The notes under the pieces: generated by a model
The model's database searches: none
The model's input: the letters and a program-made list of their open reading frames with translations, nothing else
What the model was told of the DNA's origin: nothing
Part shown: in pieces, positions 35,178-43,157 of the stretch
How positions within the stretch are numbered: position 1 is the stretch's first letter
How the letters are laid out: each line of letters opens with the position of its first letter
NCBI GenBank assembly: GCA_030685065.1
Contig: JAUXQH010000027.1
Coordinates: 1-64,000 of the forward strand
Source of the DNA: Pseudomonadota bacterium
Lineage (GTDB): Bacteria > Myxococcota_A > UBA796 > SXON01
Length of the DNA stretch: 64,000 nucleotides
Direction: 5' to 3'
Translations under genes and position numbers: made by a program

Positions 35178-37478
35178 TCAGCCGTCCTTCTCGACCGCCC
35201 GGATCTGCTCGCGCAGCTGGCTCAGGTCGAAGGGCTTCTCCAGGAAGCCGACCCGACCGAGGGAGAACAGGCCCGGCCCGATCTGTTCCCGCGTGTAGCC
35301 CGAGCACAACACCACGCGCGCATCCGGATCGATCGCCACCATGCGCCGGAGCACCTCGGCGCCGTCCATCCCGGGCATGCGCATGTCGAGCAGCACGAAC
35401 GCGAACGACTCGGGGGCCGCCTGGAAGATCTCCAGGCCGGCCGGCCCGTTGGCGGCGGTCACCACCTCGTAGCCGCTCGCCTCGAGCAGGGCCGAGGAGG
35501 ACTCCCGCACCCACTCGTCGTCATCCACGATGAGCACGCGGCGGGTCACGACGCGGGGCGCGGGGACCGAGCGGCTCGGCGGGGCGAGGGTGGGGGGCGG
35601 CGCCACGGTCGGCAACGACACCCGCGCGATCGTGCCGTGGCCGGGAGCGCTCTCCAGGGTCAGCCGGCCACCGTGCCGCGCGACGATTCCGTACGCCATC
35701 GGCAGGCCGAGGCCGTCTCCCGCGCCGAGCGGCTTGGTGGTGAAGAACGGCTCGAGCGCGTCGTGAGCGAGCTGCTCGTCCATCCCGACGCCGGTGTCGC
35801 GCACCTCGATGGCGACCTCGCCTTCCGAGCCGCCGGACGGGCTCCCCACCGACACCGTGAGCGTGAGCGTGCCGCCGTGCGGCATGGACTCGACGCCGTT
35901 GGTGCACAAGGCGTGCAGCGCCTCGCGGAGCTGAGCGGCGTCCCCCTCGGCCCAGGGCGCGGCCTGCGACGTGCGCACGCGGATCACGATGCCCGGCGGG
36001 GTCTCGCGGCGGAGGCGGTCCGCGATCGTCTCCACCAGGTCGTTGATCGGGAAGCGCGTCCGTTCGTACAGGCCCTCCCGCGCGAACCCGAGGAGACGTC
36101 GGGTCAGGCCGCTGCCACGCCGGGCGGCGTCCGTGATCCGCTGGATGCGCTGGCGCACGGCCACCGAGAGGGGCTCGCCTTCGACGCTCGCGGCGTAGCC
36201 CATGATGGCGCCGAGCACGTTGTTCATCTCGTGGGCGACCCCGCCGGCCAGCCGCGCGAGGCCGGAGAGCACATGAAGCTCCCGCTCCTGGGCCTCGGCC
36301 TGGAGGCGCTCGGTCAGGTCGACGGCGATGCCGAGGGTGCCGGTGACCTCCCCGGTGGGCGCGACGAGCGGCTCCACCCGCGCGCCGAAGGTGTGCCCGC
36401 TCCAACACACGTCGAACGTGGCGGGCGAGCCCGCGAGCGCATGGCGGTGGGCAGACAGGCCGGCATCGATCGCGTCTCCGAGGAGCGCCGCGACGTGCCG
36501 CCCCACGGGCGCTTCGGCCAGCGGGCCGGGGGCGGTGCGGCGCGCGCCGAACATCGTGACCACGCCCAGCTCGGCGTCGGTCGCCCAGGCGACGGCGGGG
36601 AGCTTCTCCACCAGGAGGCGGACCTGGGCTTCGCTCCGGCGCGTGGCGGCCTCGGCGGCGAGCCGCTGGGTCACGTCGCGAATGACCAAGAGCACGGCGG
36701 GCTCGTCGTGGAACAGGTACGGGAGCTCCGCGACCTCGACGTCGATGAGCCCGCCGTCGAGCCGGGTCAGCCGCTCGAGGACCATGGGGGCCGGCGCCTC
36801 GGCCGTGGGCGCGGTGATGGAGGCGCCGACCGACTTCAGATAGGGGGGCGCCAGGAGTTGGCGGAGAGGACGGCCGACGAGGGCCTGCTCGGACGCGGCG
36901 CCCGTGAGCCGCGCCGCGGCGGGGTTGGCCAGTACGATGACCCCGTCCAGATGGACGAGGATCCCGTCCGGCGAGAGCGTGACGAGCCGCGAGGCATGGG
37001 TCACGAAGTCGGCTTCGTGGTCGTGCTCGAGGGCGGCGGGTGCGAGGTCGGCGAGGTCGGCGAGGTCGGCGAGGTGTTGGGCCGACCAGGGACGGGGGGT
37101 GCTGCGCAGCGCGAGGAGGAAGCCGGGCTTGCCGCCCCAGGTGAAGGCGCTGGTCAGGACGGAGGAGAAGCAGTCGGGGCCGACGACCAGCGGAGGATCG
37201 AGGATGTGGACCCCGGCCACCCCGGGCTGCGCGGGCGCGACGGCACCCCCGCCGGCCGACGCGGCGGGGAGCGTCGCGGCCAGCGCGGCGGGGAGCGACG
37301 AGCCCATCGCGAGCGCGACCGTTCGCGCGGCGAGGATCCGCGGGCAATCCCGCTGGACCACCAGGAGCGTGGCATCCGCTCCGAGGGCGGACGAGACGAG
37401 TCGAAGGAGGGGGCCGATCGCCGGCCGGAAGATGTTCCCCGGCCCCGCCGAGAGGGGTGGGGCGAGGTCATCTACCAC
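35178..37478 (-). CDS. Hybrid histidine kinase with GAF-like, two PAS and receiver domains
   Basis: A 766-residue cytoplasmic sensor kinase with no transmembrane segment. An N-terminal GAF-like region (1-150) is followed by PAS domains (about 165-290 and 300-400). The phospho-acceptor His lies in GLARLAGGVAHEMNNVLGAI. The HATPase has EALHALCTNGVESMP (N box), DTGVGM and GDGLGLPMAYGI (G boxes). A C-terminal receiver reads RRVLIVDDDEWVRE with phospho-Asp in LLDMRMPGMDG and a late Lys in FLEKPFD. The GTG start at 37476-37478 overlaps the end of the KaiC-like gene by seven bases, so the kinase and ATPase are made together. Confidence 0.9.
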   Translation of the reverse strand: MVDDLAPPLSAGPGNIFRPAIGPLLRLVSSALGADATLLVVQRDCPRILAARTVALAMGSSLPAALAATLPAASAGGGAVAPAQPGVAGVHILDPPLVVGPDCFSSVLTSAFTWGGKPGFLLALRSTPRPWSAQHLADLADLADLAPAALEHDHEADFVTHASRLVTLSPDGILVHLDGVIVLANPAAARLTGAASEQALVGRPLRQLLAPPYLKSVGASITAPTAEAPAPMVLERLTRLDGGLIDVEVAELPYLFHDEPAVLLVIRDVTQRLAAEAATRRSEAQVRLLVEKLPAVAWATDAELGVVTMFGARRTAPGPLAEAPVGRHVAALLGDAIDAGLSAHRHALAGSPATFDVCWSGHTFGARVEPLVAPTGEVTGTLGIAVDLTERLQAEAQERELHVLSGLARLAGGVAHEMNNVLGAIMGYAASVEGEPLSVAVRQRIQRITDAARRGSGLTRRLLGFAREGLYERTRFPINDLVETIADRLRRETPPGIVIRVRTSQAAPWAEGDAAQLREALHALCTNGVESMPHGGTLTLTVSVGSPSGGSEGEVAIEVRDTGVGMDEQLAHDALEPFFTTKPLGAGDGLGLPMAYGIVARHGGRLTLESAPGHGTIARVSLPTVAPPPTLAPPSRSVPAPRVVTRRVLIVDDDEWVRESSSALLEASGYEVVTAANGPAGLEIFQAAPESFAFVLLDMRMPGMDGAEVLRRMVAIDPDARVVLCSGYTREQIGPGLFSLGRVGFLEKPFDLSQLREQIRAVEKDG

Positions 37479-39172
37479 GGGCCACGCCGCGCCAGCGCCC
37501 GATAGGCCGCGGCACCGTCACGCTCCACGCCGAGCGCGTAGTCCAGCCGGACCAGGCGGTGCAAGGCATCTTGCAGCTCGCCCGTGCCCACGTTCGCGGC
37601 GAGCGCCAGCTCCTCTGCGGTCAAGTCACGCCGGGACGCCACCAGCGTGTCGAACACCACGGCCTCCTGGTCGGACAGGCCTCGGTACGGGAAGCTCCGC
37701 GGACGCGGGTCGAAGCGCGGCACGCCCGTGATCACGCCCTGGTACTCCCTGAGCACCTCGCCGAGGACCACGCCCCGCGGAGAGATCTGGTAGGCCCGCA
37801 GCGCGCGGCTGTGCTGGCTCCCGCGCATCTTCATCACGGTGACGACGGTGCGCAGCTCGCCCTCGAGCTCGACGAAGCGCTGCACGATGATGTCGTCCGA
37901 GAGGAACGACACGTTCTGGGTGCTCGTGGACAACGATTCGGGCTGGTAGCTGACCTCGATGGTCATCATCACGGTCACGCCGGTGCTCGTGAGCGCTGTC
38001 ACGAGGCGGTACATGGCCTCGCGGAAGTCATCGCGAAAGGTGGGCGCCAACGCCAGTTCGAAGCCCGACAACGAGTCGATCACGACGCGGGTGGCGCCGA
38101 CCTCGGCCACGGCCTCGCTGATGGCCAGGAGCGTCTCGTCCACGGAGAGGTCGAGCGGGCGCAGGTACAGCATCTTGAGGCGGCCCGCGGCGCGCATCGC
38201 CTCGAGGTCGAGCCCGATCTGGCGCGCGCGCGCGAGGTAGGAGGTCGGATTTTCCTCGAAGATCGCCATCACCGCGGACTCGCCCGCCTGCTGCGCCGCC
38301 GCGATGAAGTGGTTGGAAAACGTCGTCTTGCCCGTTCCGCTGGCGCCCGTCAGTAGCACCGCGTCACCCGCGGGGTACCCGCCCCCCAACATCTCGTCCA
38401 ACCCCTGGATCCCTGACGACAGCCGCCGAGGCGGGCGCGAGGGAGCCCGGGCCCCCGCCTCCACGGGCTCCCGCTGGAACATCCTGGGGAAGATGCGAAC
38501 GCCCTCGGTCGTGATGCGGAACGTGTGGAAGCCGGGCATGGTCGGCATGCCACGCATCTTCACCACCTGCAGCTGACGAACGGTCGAGTGGCGCTCGGCG
38601 GACTGCGAGAGCCAGAGGACGCCGTCCGCGACCGTGAACACCGGGTTTCGCGACTCCGCGGTGATGTACTCGCCGATGAGGAAGGAGGTCACCTCCCAGG
38701 TGGTGAGCTGCAGCGCCAGGGCCTGTACGAAGCGCTCCAGGTCCATCGCGCTGTTGGGGTGCGGGTGGTCCGACACGGTCCGGAACGAGTCGACCACCAC
38801 CAGGCCGGGCCGCGCGGCCTCCACCTCCTTCACCACCCGCTCGAGCACCTTGCCGAGATCCCCGTCCAACACTTCTCGGCTCAGGTTGATGAAGCGGACG
38901 TCGGTGCCGACGCGATCGGGGTCGAAGAACGTGTACTGCTGCTGGTAGCGCAGCAACTTCAGCGTGGGCTCGCCGAGGACGGTGAAGTAGAGCGCGGGCC
39001 GTTGCGGCGTCGCGTTGGTGAAGACGATCTTCTGGGCGAGCGTGGTCTTCCCCGCCCCCGCCTCGCCCGCGATGATGTTGAACGAGAACTCCGGCAACCC
39101 TCCGCCCAGCACCGTGTCCAACCCGGGCACGCCAGTCGAAAGCACGCGGATCTCGACCTGCTCCTTGCTCAT
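37472..39172 (-). CDS. Double-domain KaiC-like RecA-fold ATPase with C-terminal winged helix
   Basis: A 566-residue protein with two KaiC domains. Domain 1 has TGVPGLDTVLGGGLPE and Walker A GEAGAGKTT; domain 2 has GIQGLDEMLGGGYPAGD and Walker A GASGTGKTT. The twin Glu after Walker A is kept in domain 2 (IFEENPTSY) but only one Glu remains in domain 1 (LGEPTLK). At the circadian KaiC phosphosite (I-S-T-I-T-D-T), this protein reads VSFLSDD: the Ser is kept and the Thr is Phe. Residues about 500-560 form a winged-helix-like unit (LSDQEAVVFDTLVASRRDLT). No kaiA or kaiB is nearby. It is ATGA-coupled to the upstream small gene and overlaps the histidine kinase. Confidence 0.88.
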   Translation of the reverse strand: MSKEQVEIRVLSTGVPGLDTVLGGGLPEFSFNIIAGEAGAGKTTLAQKIVFTNATPQRPALYFTVLGEPTLKLLRYQQQYTFFDPDRVGTDVRFINLSREVLDGDLGKVLERVVKEVEAARPGLVVVDSFRTVSDHPHPNSAMDLERFVQALALQLTTWEVTSFLIGEYITAESRNPVFTVADGVLWLSQSAERHSTVRQLQVVKMRGMPTMPGFHTFRITTEGVRIFPRMFQREPVEAGARAPSRPPRRLSSGIQGLDEMLGGGYPAGDAVLLTGASGTGKTTFSNHFIAAAQQAGESAVMAIFEENPTSYLARARQIGLDLEAMRAAGRLKMLYLRPLDLSVDETLLAISEAVAEVGATRVVIDSLSGFELALAPTFRDDFREAMYRLVTALTSTGVTVMMTIEVSYQPESLSTSTQNVSFLSDDIIVQRFVELEGELRTVVTVMKMRGSQHSRALRAYQISPRGVVLGEVLREYQGVITGVPRFDPRPRSFPYRGLSDQEAVVFDTLVASRRDLTAEELALAANVGTGELQDALHRLVRLDYALGVERDGAAAYRALARRGPW

Positions 39173-39603
39173 CGCGACTCTCCTTCCTTGGCGGCCGGCG
39201 GGCCGCTCGGCCAGCCGCGGATCACGATCCGCAGTGCCAGGTCATTCCCGATGAACTTGGCGAGCAGCTCGATGAGCACTACCAGCAGTTCCTCCATCGT
39301 CTCCGCCAGCTCGGTGGGGGCGAGGGCCTCCACCCGCTCGTCCAGCCCGACGAAGCAGCGGCCCTCCCCGAGGGTCACGCGGATGCCGGCGAGCCAGGCG
39401 CGCTGGGGCCGGGTTTCATCGACGGCGCGCGCCAGCAGGACTCGCGCGCTCTCGTCCCCCACCCACCGGCCCAGGCTCACCAGCAGGTGGGCAAACGCGA
39501 CATCGACCGAGCGGGCGACATCGAGCGGTGCTGCGTCCGGAGCGATGGCCTGCGCGAGGAGCGACCGGGCGTTTTGGCGCTCGATTTTTTTGCCCACGTT
39601 CAT
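39169..39603 (-). CDS. Small protein heading the KaiC-like operon
   Basis: A 144-residue, largely helical soluble protein starting MNVGKKIERQNARSLLAQAI. It has a hydrophobic helix ELLVVLIELLAKFIGNDLAL near the C-terminus that could mediate oligomerisation. No family is recognised. The ATG at 39601-39603 is preferred to one 18 bases upstream because TAGGCT ends eight bases before it. Its stop overlaps the KaiC-like start in ATGA; such tight linkage suggests it is a partner of the ATPase. Confidence 0.65.
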   Translation of the reverse strand: MNVGKKIERQNARSLLAQAIAPDAAPLDVARSVDVAFAHLLVSLGRWVGDESARVLLARAVDETRPQRAWLAGIRVTLGEGRCFVGLDERVEALAPTELAETMEELLVVLIELLAKFIGNDLALRIVIRGWPSGPPAAKEGESR

Positions 39604-39611
39604 CACGGTGG

Positions 39612-39617
39612 AGCCTA
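39612..39617 (-). promoter_or_regulatory. -10 box TAGGCT of the KaiC-like operon
   Basis: On the minus strand TAGGCT is followed by CCACCGTG and the ATG at 39603. It decides between two candidate starts for the first gene. Confidence 0.55.
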
Positions 39618-39659
39618 ACATCTCGCGTCGGTCGGGAACAACAGATTGAATCGCCGTTG

Positions 39660-40343
39660 CTACCGAGGGCGAGTCGAGCCCTGGACCGTTCGCGGCCCGA
39701 AGTATACGCGGGACACCCGTGCCACGTAGTAGCTCAGGTACCGGACGATGCCGCGCAGGCCGAGCCAGCCTCCCTCGCCGCGGAACGAGAGCCCCTGCGC
39801 GAGCACGCCCCCGGGCCCCATCACGAGCACCCCGCGGAGGAGCGGCGTGCCGAGCGCGTCGTCCCCCGCGTAGACGTCGGTGAACAACGTGGTCGTGTCC
39901 GCCGCGACGGTCGGCCACCACCGCCTCCGCGCGACCTCCTTGATGCCGCGCAGGAAGTAGCGCCTGCCGTCTTCCGCCTCCAGCCGGAGCCCGTAGCGCA
40001 TGTGCAGCACGCGGCTCCCGAGCTCCGTGTCGACGAACAGATCGAGGTGGCCCTCGGCCACGCGGAGCGGACGCGCGTGCAGCGTGGGCAGGAGGACGCA
40101 CCCGAACGCGGGGGAGCGGTGCGTCGGGTCCACCACCAGCGCGTCGACATCGGGTGTGACGACGGTGAGGATGAACAGGCCGCGCGACGTTCTCGCGCGG
40201 CCGTCCGCCGCGGCGACCTCGTGGGAGGTGCCGACGTTCGTCGAGAGCCAGCCGTGCATCGTCTCCGTGAAGCGGACGTGGTCCGCCGGGACGGGGGCGC
40301 TCGAGACGGGGTGGGTGGGAGCTTCGGACAGGGTTTCAGGCAT
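39660..40343 (-). CDS. Conserved protein resembling a domain linked to GMC/cholesterol oxidases
   Basis: A 227-residue protein without signal peptide. It contains VRFTETMHGWLSTNVG near the start, a beta-rich centre (FGCVLLPTLHARPLRVAEGH, VLHMRYGLRLEAEDGRRYFL) and RGIKEV. This F-T-E-x-M-x-G opening followed by a beta domain reminds me of an uncharacterised domain found next to GMC-type sterol oxidases, but I cannot confirm it. A TACCCT hexamer lies 14 bases before the ATG. Confidence 0.5.
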   Translation of the reverse strand: MPETLSEAPTHPVSSAPVPADHVRFTETMHGWLSTNVGTSHEVAAADGRARTSRGLFILTVVTPDVDALVVDPTHRSPAFGCVLLPTLHARPLRVAEGHLDLFVDTELGSRVLHMRYGLRLEAEDGRRYFLRGIKEVARRRWWPTVAADTTTLFTDVYAGDDALGTPLLRGVLVMGPGGVLAQGLSFRGEGGWLGLRGIVRYLSYYVARVSRVYFGPRTVQGSTRPR

Positions 40344-40471
40344 GGGCGGGTCCCGCGAGGGTAGCTGCGCCCCGGCCACGCGTCCACTCCGAACGCGCGG
40401 CTCCCTCCCAGCGCCCGGCAGGGGGTCGGAAAAGCTGTAGCCGCTTGGTTCCGGCTCGCGGGGGTTTCGTG

Positions 40472-40477
40472 TAGAGT
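40472..40477 (+). promoter_or_regulatory. -10 box TAGAGT before the small membrane protein
   Basis: TGTAGAGT is followed by eight bases and the ATG at 40486, with no ribosome site. It fits the leaderless arrangement. Confidence 0.55.
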
Positions 40478-40485
40478 CGCCGGTC

Positions 40486-40725
40486 ATGAGCTCCATCTCC
40501 ATCATCGTCTCGCTCCTCAGCAGCCTCTGCTGCTGCGGGGGCTTCTTCCTCCTGCTCTTCCTCATTCTCGGCATGGTCCTGCTGCGGAAGAAGGGCAAGA
40601 AGAACATCTCGCCCAAGGAAGCGGTGGTGGCGGGCGCCGAACAGGTCAGCCAGATGTTCGTCCGGCCCAAGAAGTCGCGCGAAGAGCTCATGCGGGACGA
40701 AGACGAGGACGAGCGCCGCCGCTGA
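40486..40725 (+). CDS. Small single-span membrane protein
   Basis: 79 residues: an N-terminal transmembrane helix containing SSLCCCGGFFLLLFLILGMV, then a very basic RKKGKKN stop-transfer and a charged tail ending in DEDEDERRR. Three adjacent cysteines sit in the membrane segment and might be acylated. No family is recognised. It stands alone between two minus-strand genes. Confidence 0.6.
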   Translation: MSSISIIVSLLSSLCCCGGFFLLLFLILGMVLLRKKGKKNISPKEAVVAGAEQVSQMFVRPKKSREELMRDEDEDERRR

Positions 40726-40729
40726 TCCC

Positions 40730-40797
40730 GCGCGCCGTCTCCGCGGGAGGCGCGCGCTCCAGCCCGTGGGAGGTCCCGCCCCGCGCTCGGGGGCGGG
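40730..40797. terminator. Two inverted repeats between convergent genes
   Basis: GCGCGCC/GGCGCGC (40730-40736 with 40749-40755) and CCCGCCCC/GGGGCGGG (40775-40782 with 40790-40797, 7-base loop) lie between the small membrane protein (plus) and the SelD gene (minus). There is no T-run, as is common at high GC. They are plausible bidirectional transcript ends. Confidence 0.4.
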
Positions 40798-40834
40798 GTG
40801 TGCTCGCGTGTCTCGGGAATCGGAGGGGGCGGGG

Positions 40835-43084
40835 TCACTCCACCAGCAAGCCGCTCCCCGCACACACCCACCCGATCACCGCCGCGCTGCTCTCGCCGAT
40901 GTCGTGCAGCGCCGCGACGGTCGCCTCGGCGACCCCCCGCGGCACCGCGAACAAGAGCCCGCCGGCCGTCTGCGGGTCATAGAGGATCTCGGCGCGCGCG
41001 TCGTCCACGGCGCCTCGCAGGTGCCGCCGTGCCTCGGTGTTCTGGGCGTGGAACGTGCTGCGGACCCCCTGGGCGAGGAGCGTCGCGACCCCCGGTAGCA
41101 ACGGCAGGGACTCGAGCGACAGCGTCGCGCCCACGCCGCTGGCCCGCGCCATCTCCGCGAGGTGTCCCGCCAGCCCGAACCCCGTCACGTCCGTGGCCGC
41201 GCGGGCCCCGAAGCGCCACGCGACCGCCGCCGCGTCACGATGGGAGCGCGTCATCCGCGCGATCGCCGTGCGCACCCAGTCGCCGCGCGCGCGTCCGGCC
41301 GCGTGCGCGTAGAACAACACACCCGTGCCGAGCGCCCGCGTCAGGATCAGCGCGTCGCCCGGCGCGAGGCGATCTTGCGTGCGAAGGGGGCCCTCGGCGA
41401 TGCCCGCCACGGTGAAGCCCACTTGGAGGGAGTCGGTGCGGAGCGTGTGCCCGCCGACCAGGGTGACGCCCAGACCGTCGAGCGTGACCCGCGCGCCGTG
41501 CATCACCTGGAACAACGTCTCTTCGGTTGCGCGCGGCCCCTCGTCGGGGATGCCGACCATGGCGAGCGCCCACCGCGGGGTCATGCCCTTGGCGTACAGG
41601 TCGTTCACGGCGTTGACCGCGGCGATGCGCCCGACGATCCACGGATCGTCGCAGAACGCGGTGAACGCATCGACGGTGAGGCCCACGCGGTCGCCGCTGG
41701 GCGTGCGTACGACCGCGGCGTCGTCAGGGTGGGAGAGGCCGAGCTCGACGCTCGGATCCTGGGGGACGTCGTCCAACCGCGACAGCGCCCGCGACAGCTC
41801 GCCCGGGCCCACCTTGGCGGCGCACCCGCCACACACCATCGCGTCCGCTCCCGGCATCGGCGCGAACGCCGGTGTGTCATCGGCCGCCACCGACTGGAAG
41901 CGGGCCATGAACGCGCGATCGATCCGATCCTTCCACCGCCAGGCCCACGCACCCTCGAAGGCCAGCGGCCCCTTCGCGCCGATGGCCACGCCGTCGCCGA
42001 GGTTCAGGAGGCTGAGGAACCCGCGTTGGGGCACGTAGCGCCGGAGCGCCGCGCCGGCCCCGGCAGAGGGGTGGCCAGACCCGGCGGAGAGGTGGGAGAG
42101 CCCGGCGGAGAGGTACGCGAGGAGGTTGTCGGTCAGCACGGGCCCCTGCCGCACCGCGTACACGCCGGCCTTGGCGACGGCGTGCCCGTCGAGCGCGACG
42201 CAGTCCCCCGCGCCGAAGATCGCGGGGTGGTCGGGCACCTGGAGGGTGGCGCCTACCCGGAGGAAGCCGCGTGGGTCGGTCGGGAGGCCCAACCTCGTCA
42301 TCCACGGGTGGGGGGCCGCGCCGGTGACCCACACGAGCAGATCGTAGGGGAGGGGCTCGCCGCCCTCGGGATCGCCGGCCTGGGGCTCGCCGCCCTCGAT
42401 GTAGGCCCGATTTGGTTCCACGCGCGTGACCCGCACCCCGGTCCGCAGCGTGATCCCGCGCGCGAGGGCCGCGGCACGCACGCGACGGCCCAACCCCGCC
42501 GTCCACCCGGGGAGCAGCGTCTCGTTCGCATCGAGCAGCGTGACCTCGCCGCGCGTGCGGTGGCGCAGCGCGAACGCGACCTCGACCCCGCCCGCTCCCG
42601 CGCCGACCACGAGGACTCGGGGAGCCGCGGTGACCGCCGCGAGGGCCGCCTCGATCCGCTCCACGAACCGGCCGATCGGGCGCGTCGGCACCGCGTGGTC
42701 GCGCACACCCGGAACGTCGAGCCCGGCGATGGTGGAGCCCACGTCGAAGCTCACGGCGTCGTAGGCGATCGGCGGCCGCCCCTCGACCACCACGCGCGCC
42801 GCGCTCGTGTCGATGCCCGTGGCCGCCGCGTCCACGATGCGGGCCCCCGCGCGCCGGGCCAGGGGCCACAGGTCGATCTCGGCCTCGGACACCGCGTAGT
42901 TTCCGGCGATCACGCCCGGCACCATGCCGGAGTACATCGCGAGCGGGCGGTCGAGCACCACGGTCGTCCGGATGTCGGGGCGCGGCGCCATGACGAGCCG
43001 GCGTAGCACCTGGACGTGCGCGTGGCCGCCGCCGATCAGCACGAGCTCTGTCTTGTTGACCGAGGGGGGGCGGGGTGGACGCAT
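40835..43084 (-). CDS. selD: Selenide water dikinase fused to an NADH-dehydrogenase-like flavoprotein
   Basis: A 749-residue fusion. Residues 1-390 form a two-dinucleotide-fold FAD/NAD(P)H oxidoreductase like NDH-2 (LVLIGGGHAHVQVLRRL, VLVVGAGAGGVEVAFALRHR, IFGAGDCVAL). Residues 410-749 are SelD, which makes selenophosphate from selenide and ATP: VCGGCAAKVG carries the catalytic Cys (418/421) and Lys424, followed by DDAAVVR, GFTVAGIAEG and DVTGFGLAGH. The active residue is Cys, not Sec. A short Ser-Ala-Gly-rich insert occurs near 325-345. Such fusions are known in several bacteria; the flavin part may supply selenide. ATG 43082-43084 has TACGAT nine bases upstream. Confidence 0.93.
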   Translation of the reverse strand: MRPPRPPSVNKTELVLIGGGHAHVQVLRRLVMAPRPDIRTTVVLDRPLAMYSGMVPGVIAGNYAVSEAEIDLWPLARRAGARIVDAAATGIDTSAARVVVEGRPPIAYDAVSFDVGSTIAGLDVPGVRDHAVPTRPIGRFVERIEAALAAVTAAPRVLVVGAGAGGVEVAFALRHRTRGEVTLLDANETLLPGWTAGLGRRVRAAALARGITLRTGVRVTRVEPNRAYIEGGEPQAGDPEGGEPLPYDLLVWVTGAAPHPWMTRLGLPTDPRGFLRVGATLQVPDHPAIFGAGDCVALDGHAVAKAGVYAVRQGPVLTDNLLAYLSAGLSHLSAGSGHPSAGAGAALRRYVPQRGFLSLLNLGDGVAIGAKGPLAFEGAWAWRWKDRIDRAFMARFQSVAADDTPAFAPMPGADAMVCGGCAAKVGPGELSRALSRLDDVPQDPSVELGLSHPDDAAVVRTPSGDRVGLTVDAFTAFCDDPWIVGRIAAVNAVNDLYAKGMTPRWALAMVGIPDEGPRATEETLFQVMHGARVTLDGLGVTLVGGHTLRTDSLQVGFTVAGIAEGPLRTQDRLAPGDALILTRALGTGVLFYAHAAGRARGDWVRTAIARMTRSHRDAAAVAWRFGARAATDVTGFGLAGHLAEMARASGVGATLSLESLPLLPGVATLLAQGVRSTFHAQNTEARRHLRGAVDDARAEILYDPQTAGGLLFAVPRGVAEATVAALHDIGESSAAVIGWVCAGSGLLVE

Positions 43085-43093
43085 CGGGAGCGC

Positions 43094-43099
43094 ATCGTA
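43094..43099 (-). promoter_or_regulatory. -10 box TACGAT before selD
   Basis: On the minus strand GATACGAT is followed by nine bases and ATG, with no ribosome site. It is divergent from hisS. Confidence 0.5.
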
Positions 43100-43157
43100 T
43101 CGCCCATCCGGACGGCGTGCGGGTTAGCTCCCCGGTCCTCTCCCCGGAACGATCCCC

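Noticed and set aside
40835-43084. Selenocysteine at the SelD active site
   Set aside because: The codons in VCGGCAAK are Cys codons (no in-frame TGA), so the enzyme uses cysteine.
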